Below, one piece after another: positions 32,109-32,340 of a stretch of DNA of 32,340 nt. Origin of the DNA: Bacteroidales bacterium (GTDB lineage: Bacteria; Bacteroidota; Bacteroidia; Bacteroidales; FEN-979). The DNA is taken from positions 1 to 32,340 of the forward strand of contig JADGPR010000034.1 of the NCBI GenBank assembly GCA_017882335.1. The letters are read 5' to 3'. The notes beneath the pieces were generated by a model. That model saw nothing but the letters and a program-made list of their open reading frames with translations, had not been told where the DNA came from and did no database searches. The position numbers and the translations under genes were made by a program. Numbering within the stretch: position 1 is the first letter of the stretch; each line of letters opens with the position of its first letter.

Positions 32109-32340
32109 TTACCGTATCAGTGTCACAGTTCCCATTGATTTGTATTCTCCTTTTCCGATATCGGATCCCTCCCAGATGGTTCCATCAATAAAGACGGCCC
32201 TTATTATCCACACATAGGTTCCTTGCTGATAGAGGTCCCCGTTGCTTTTGCGGCCATTCCAGCTTTCAACAGGCCGGCCGTCGCTGTCAAGGAGTGAGGA
32301 TTCCCAAAGAAGATGTCCCCAGGAGTCGAACACTTCAACC
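32109..32340 (-). CDS. C-terminal end of a T9SS type B (gliding-associated) cargo protein, partial
   Basis: Only the last 76 residues lie in the window; the frame is open to the edge. The end reads VEVFDSWGHLLWES...SWNGRKSNGDLYQQGTYVWIIRAVF and finishes GTVTLIR. The (F)DxWG...W(N/D)G...QGTYVW...GTVTLIR pattern is the gliding-motility-associated C-terminal (type B sorting) domain, which sends proteins through T9SS to the surface. The rest of the protein, usually large and repetitive, is outside. The stop is followed within a few bases by repeat array E3. Confidence 0.9.
   Translation of the reverse strand, partial: VEVFDSWGHLLWESSLLDSDGRPVESWNGRKSNGDLYQQGTYVWIIRAVFIDGTIWEGSDIGKGEYKSMGTVTLIR

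Overview
The window reads as a chromosomal segment of a Bacteroidota bacterium, probably an uncultured free-living member near Bacteroidales or a related lineage rather than a gut Bacteroides. The evidence is type IX secretion (T9SS) cargo with C-terminal sorting domains, a ubiE-porT pair, a GldA-type ATPase, a SecA of about 1,100 residues, the gene order rplM-rpsI-rpsB-tsf, and promoters with the Bacteroidota -7 box TAnnTTTG. No phage, transposase, CRISPR array, tRNA or rRNA gene is visible.

Layout. Positions 1-11294 lie on the minus strand: the first codons of an unknown gene, secA, a TlpA-like lipid/redox-type thioredoxin lipoprotein-like protein, coaD, a solitary glycosyltransferase, porT, ubiE, and the ribosomal operon rplM-rpsI-rpsB-tsf with a clear terminator. 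From 11600 the plus strand carries a membrane protein, a gldA-like ATPase, metK behind a SAM-II riboswitch, and a CYTH protein. Two divergent T9SS cargo genes follow (15945-18548), then a DUF2027/Smr protein on the minus strand. Plus-strand genes resume with a FadL-type porin plus SGNH lipoprotein, lipoate-protein ligase, and a tightly coupled three-gene unit: a DUF1338 (HglS-like) dioxygenase, a lipoprotein hydrolase and an FAD/Fe-S dehydrogenase. The window closes on the minus strand with rpsA-rnz and the 3' end of a T9SS type B cargo gene.

The genes are mostly housekeeping, but three things stand out. First, the DUF1338 gene and the YdiJ-like dehydrogenase form one coupled operon. Together they could convert 2-oxoadipate to D-2-hydroxyglutarate and then to 2-oxoglutarate, the end of a lysine/2-aminoadipate catabolic route. 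Second, metK carries a well-formed SAM-II pseudoknot riboswitch, unusually far (about 70 nt) from the start codon.

Third, nearly every loose intergenic space is filled by short-period degenerate tandem repeats from about ten word families (for example CGTAATT, AAAGTTTGT, ACCTCTG, TTGGCGAG, GACAGAGT). Most families occur at two or more places in the 32 kb, in either orientation, and the arrays often begin at or within a few bases of a stop codon. Longer palindromes (a REP-like CATTGCGAGG family, a CCTGCCTGCCGG palindrome, a GAGCGGAATT palindrome) are interspersed. This repeat system is the most unexplained signal here.
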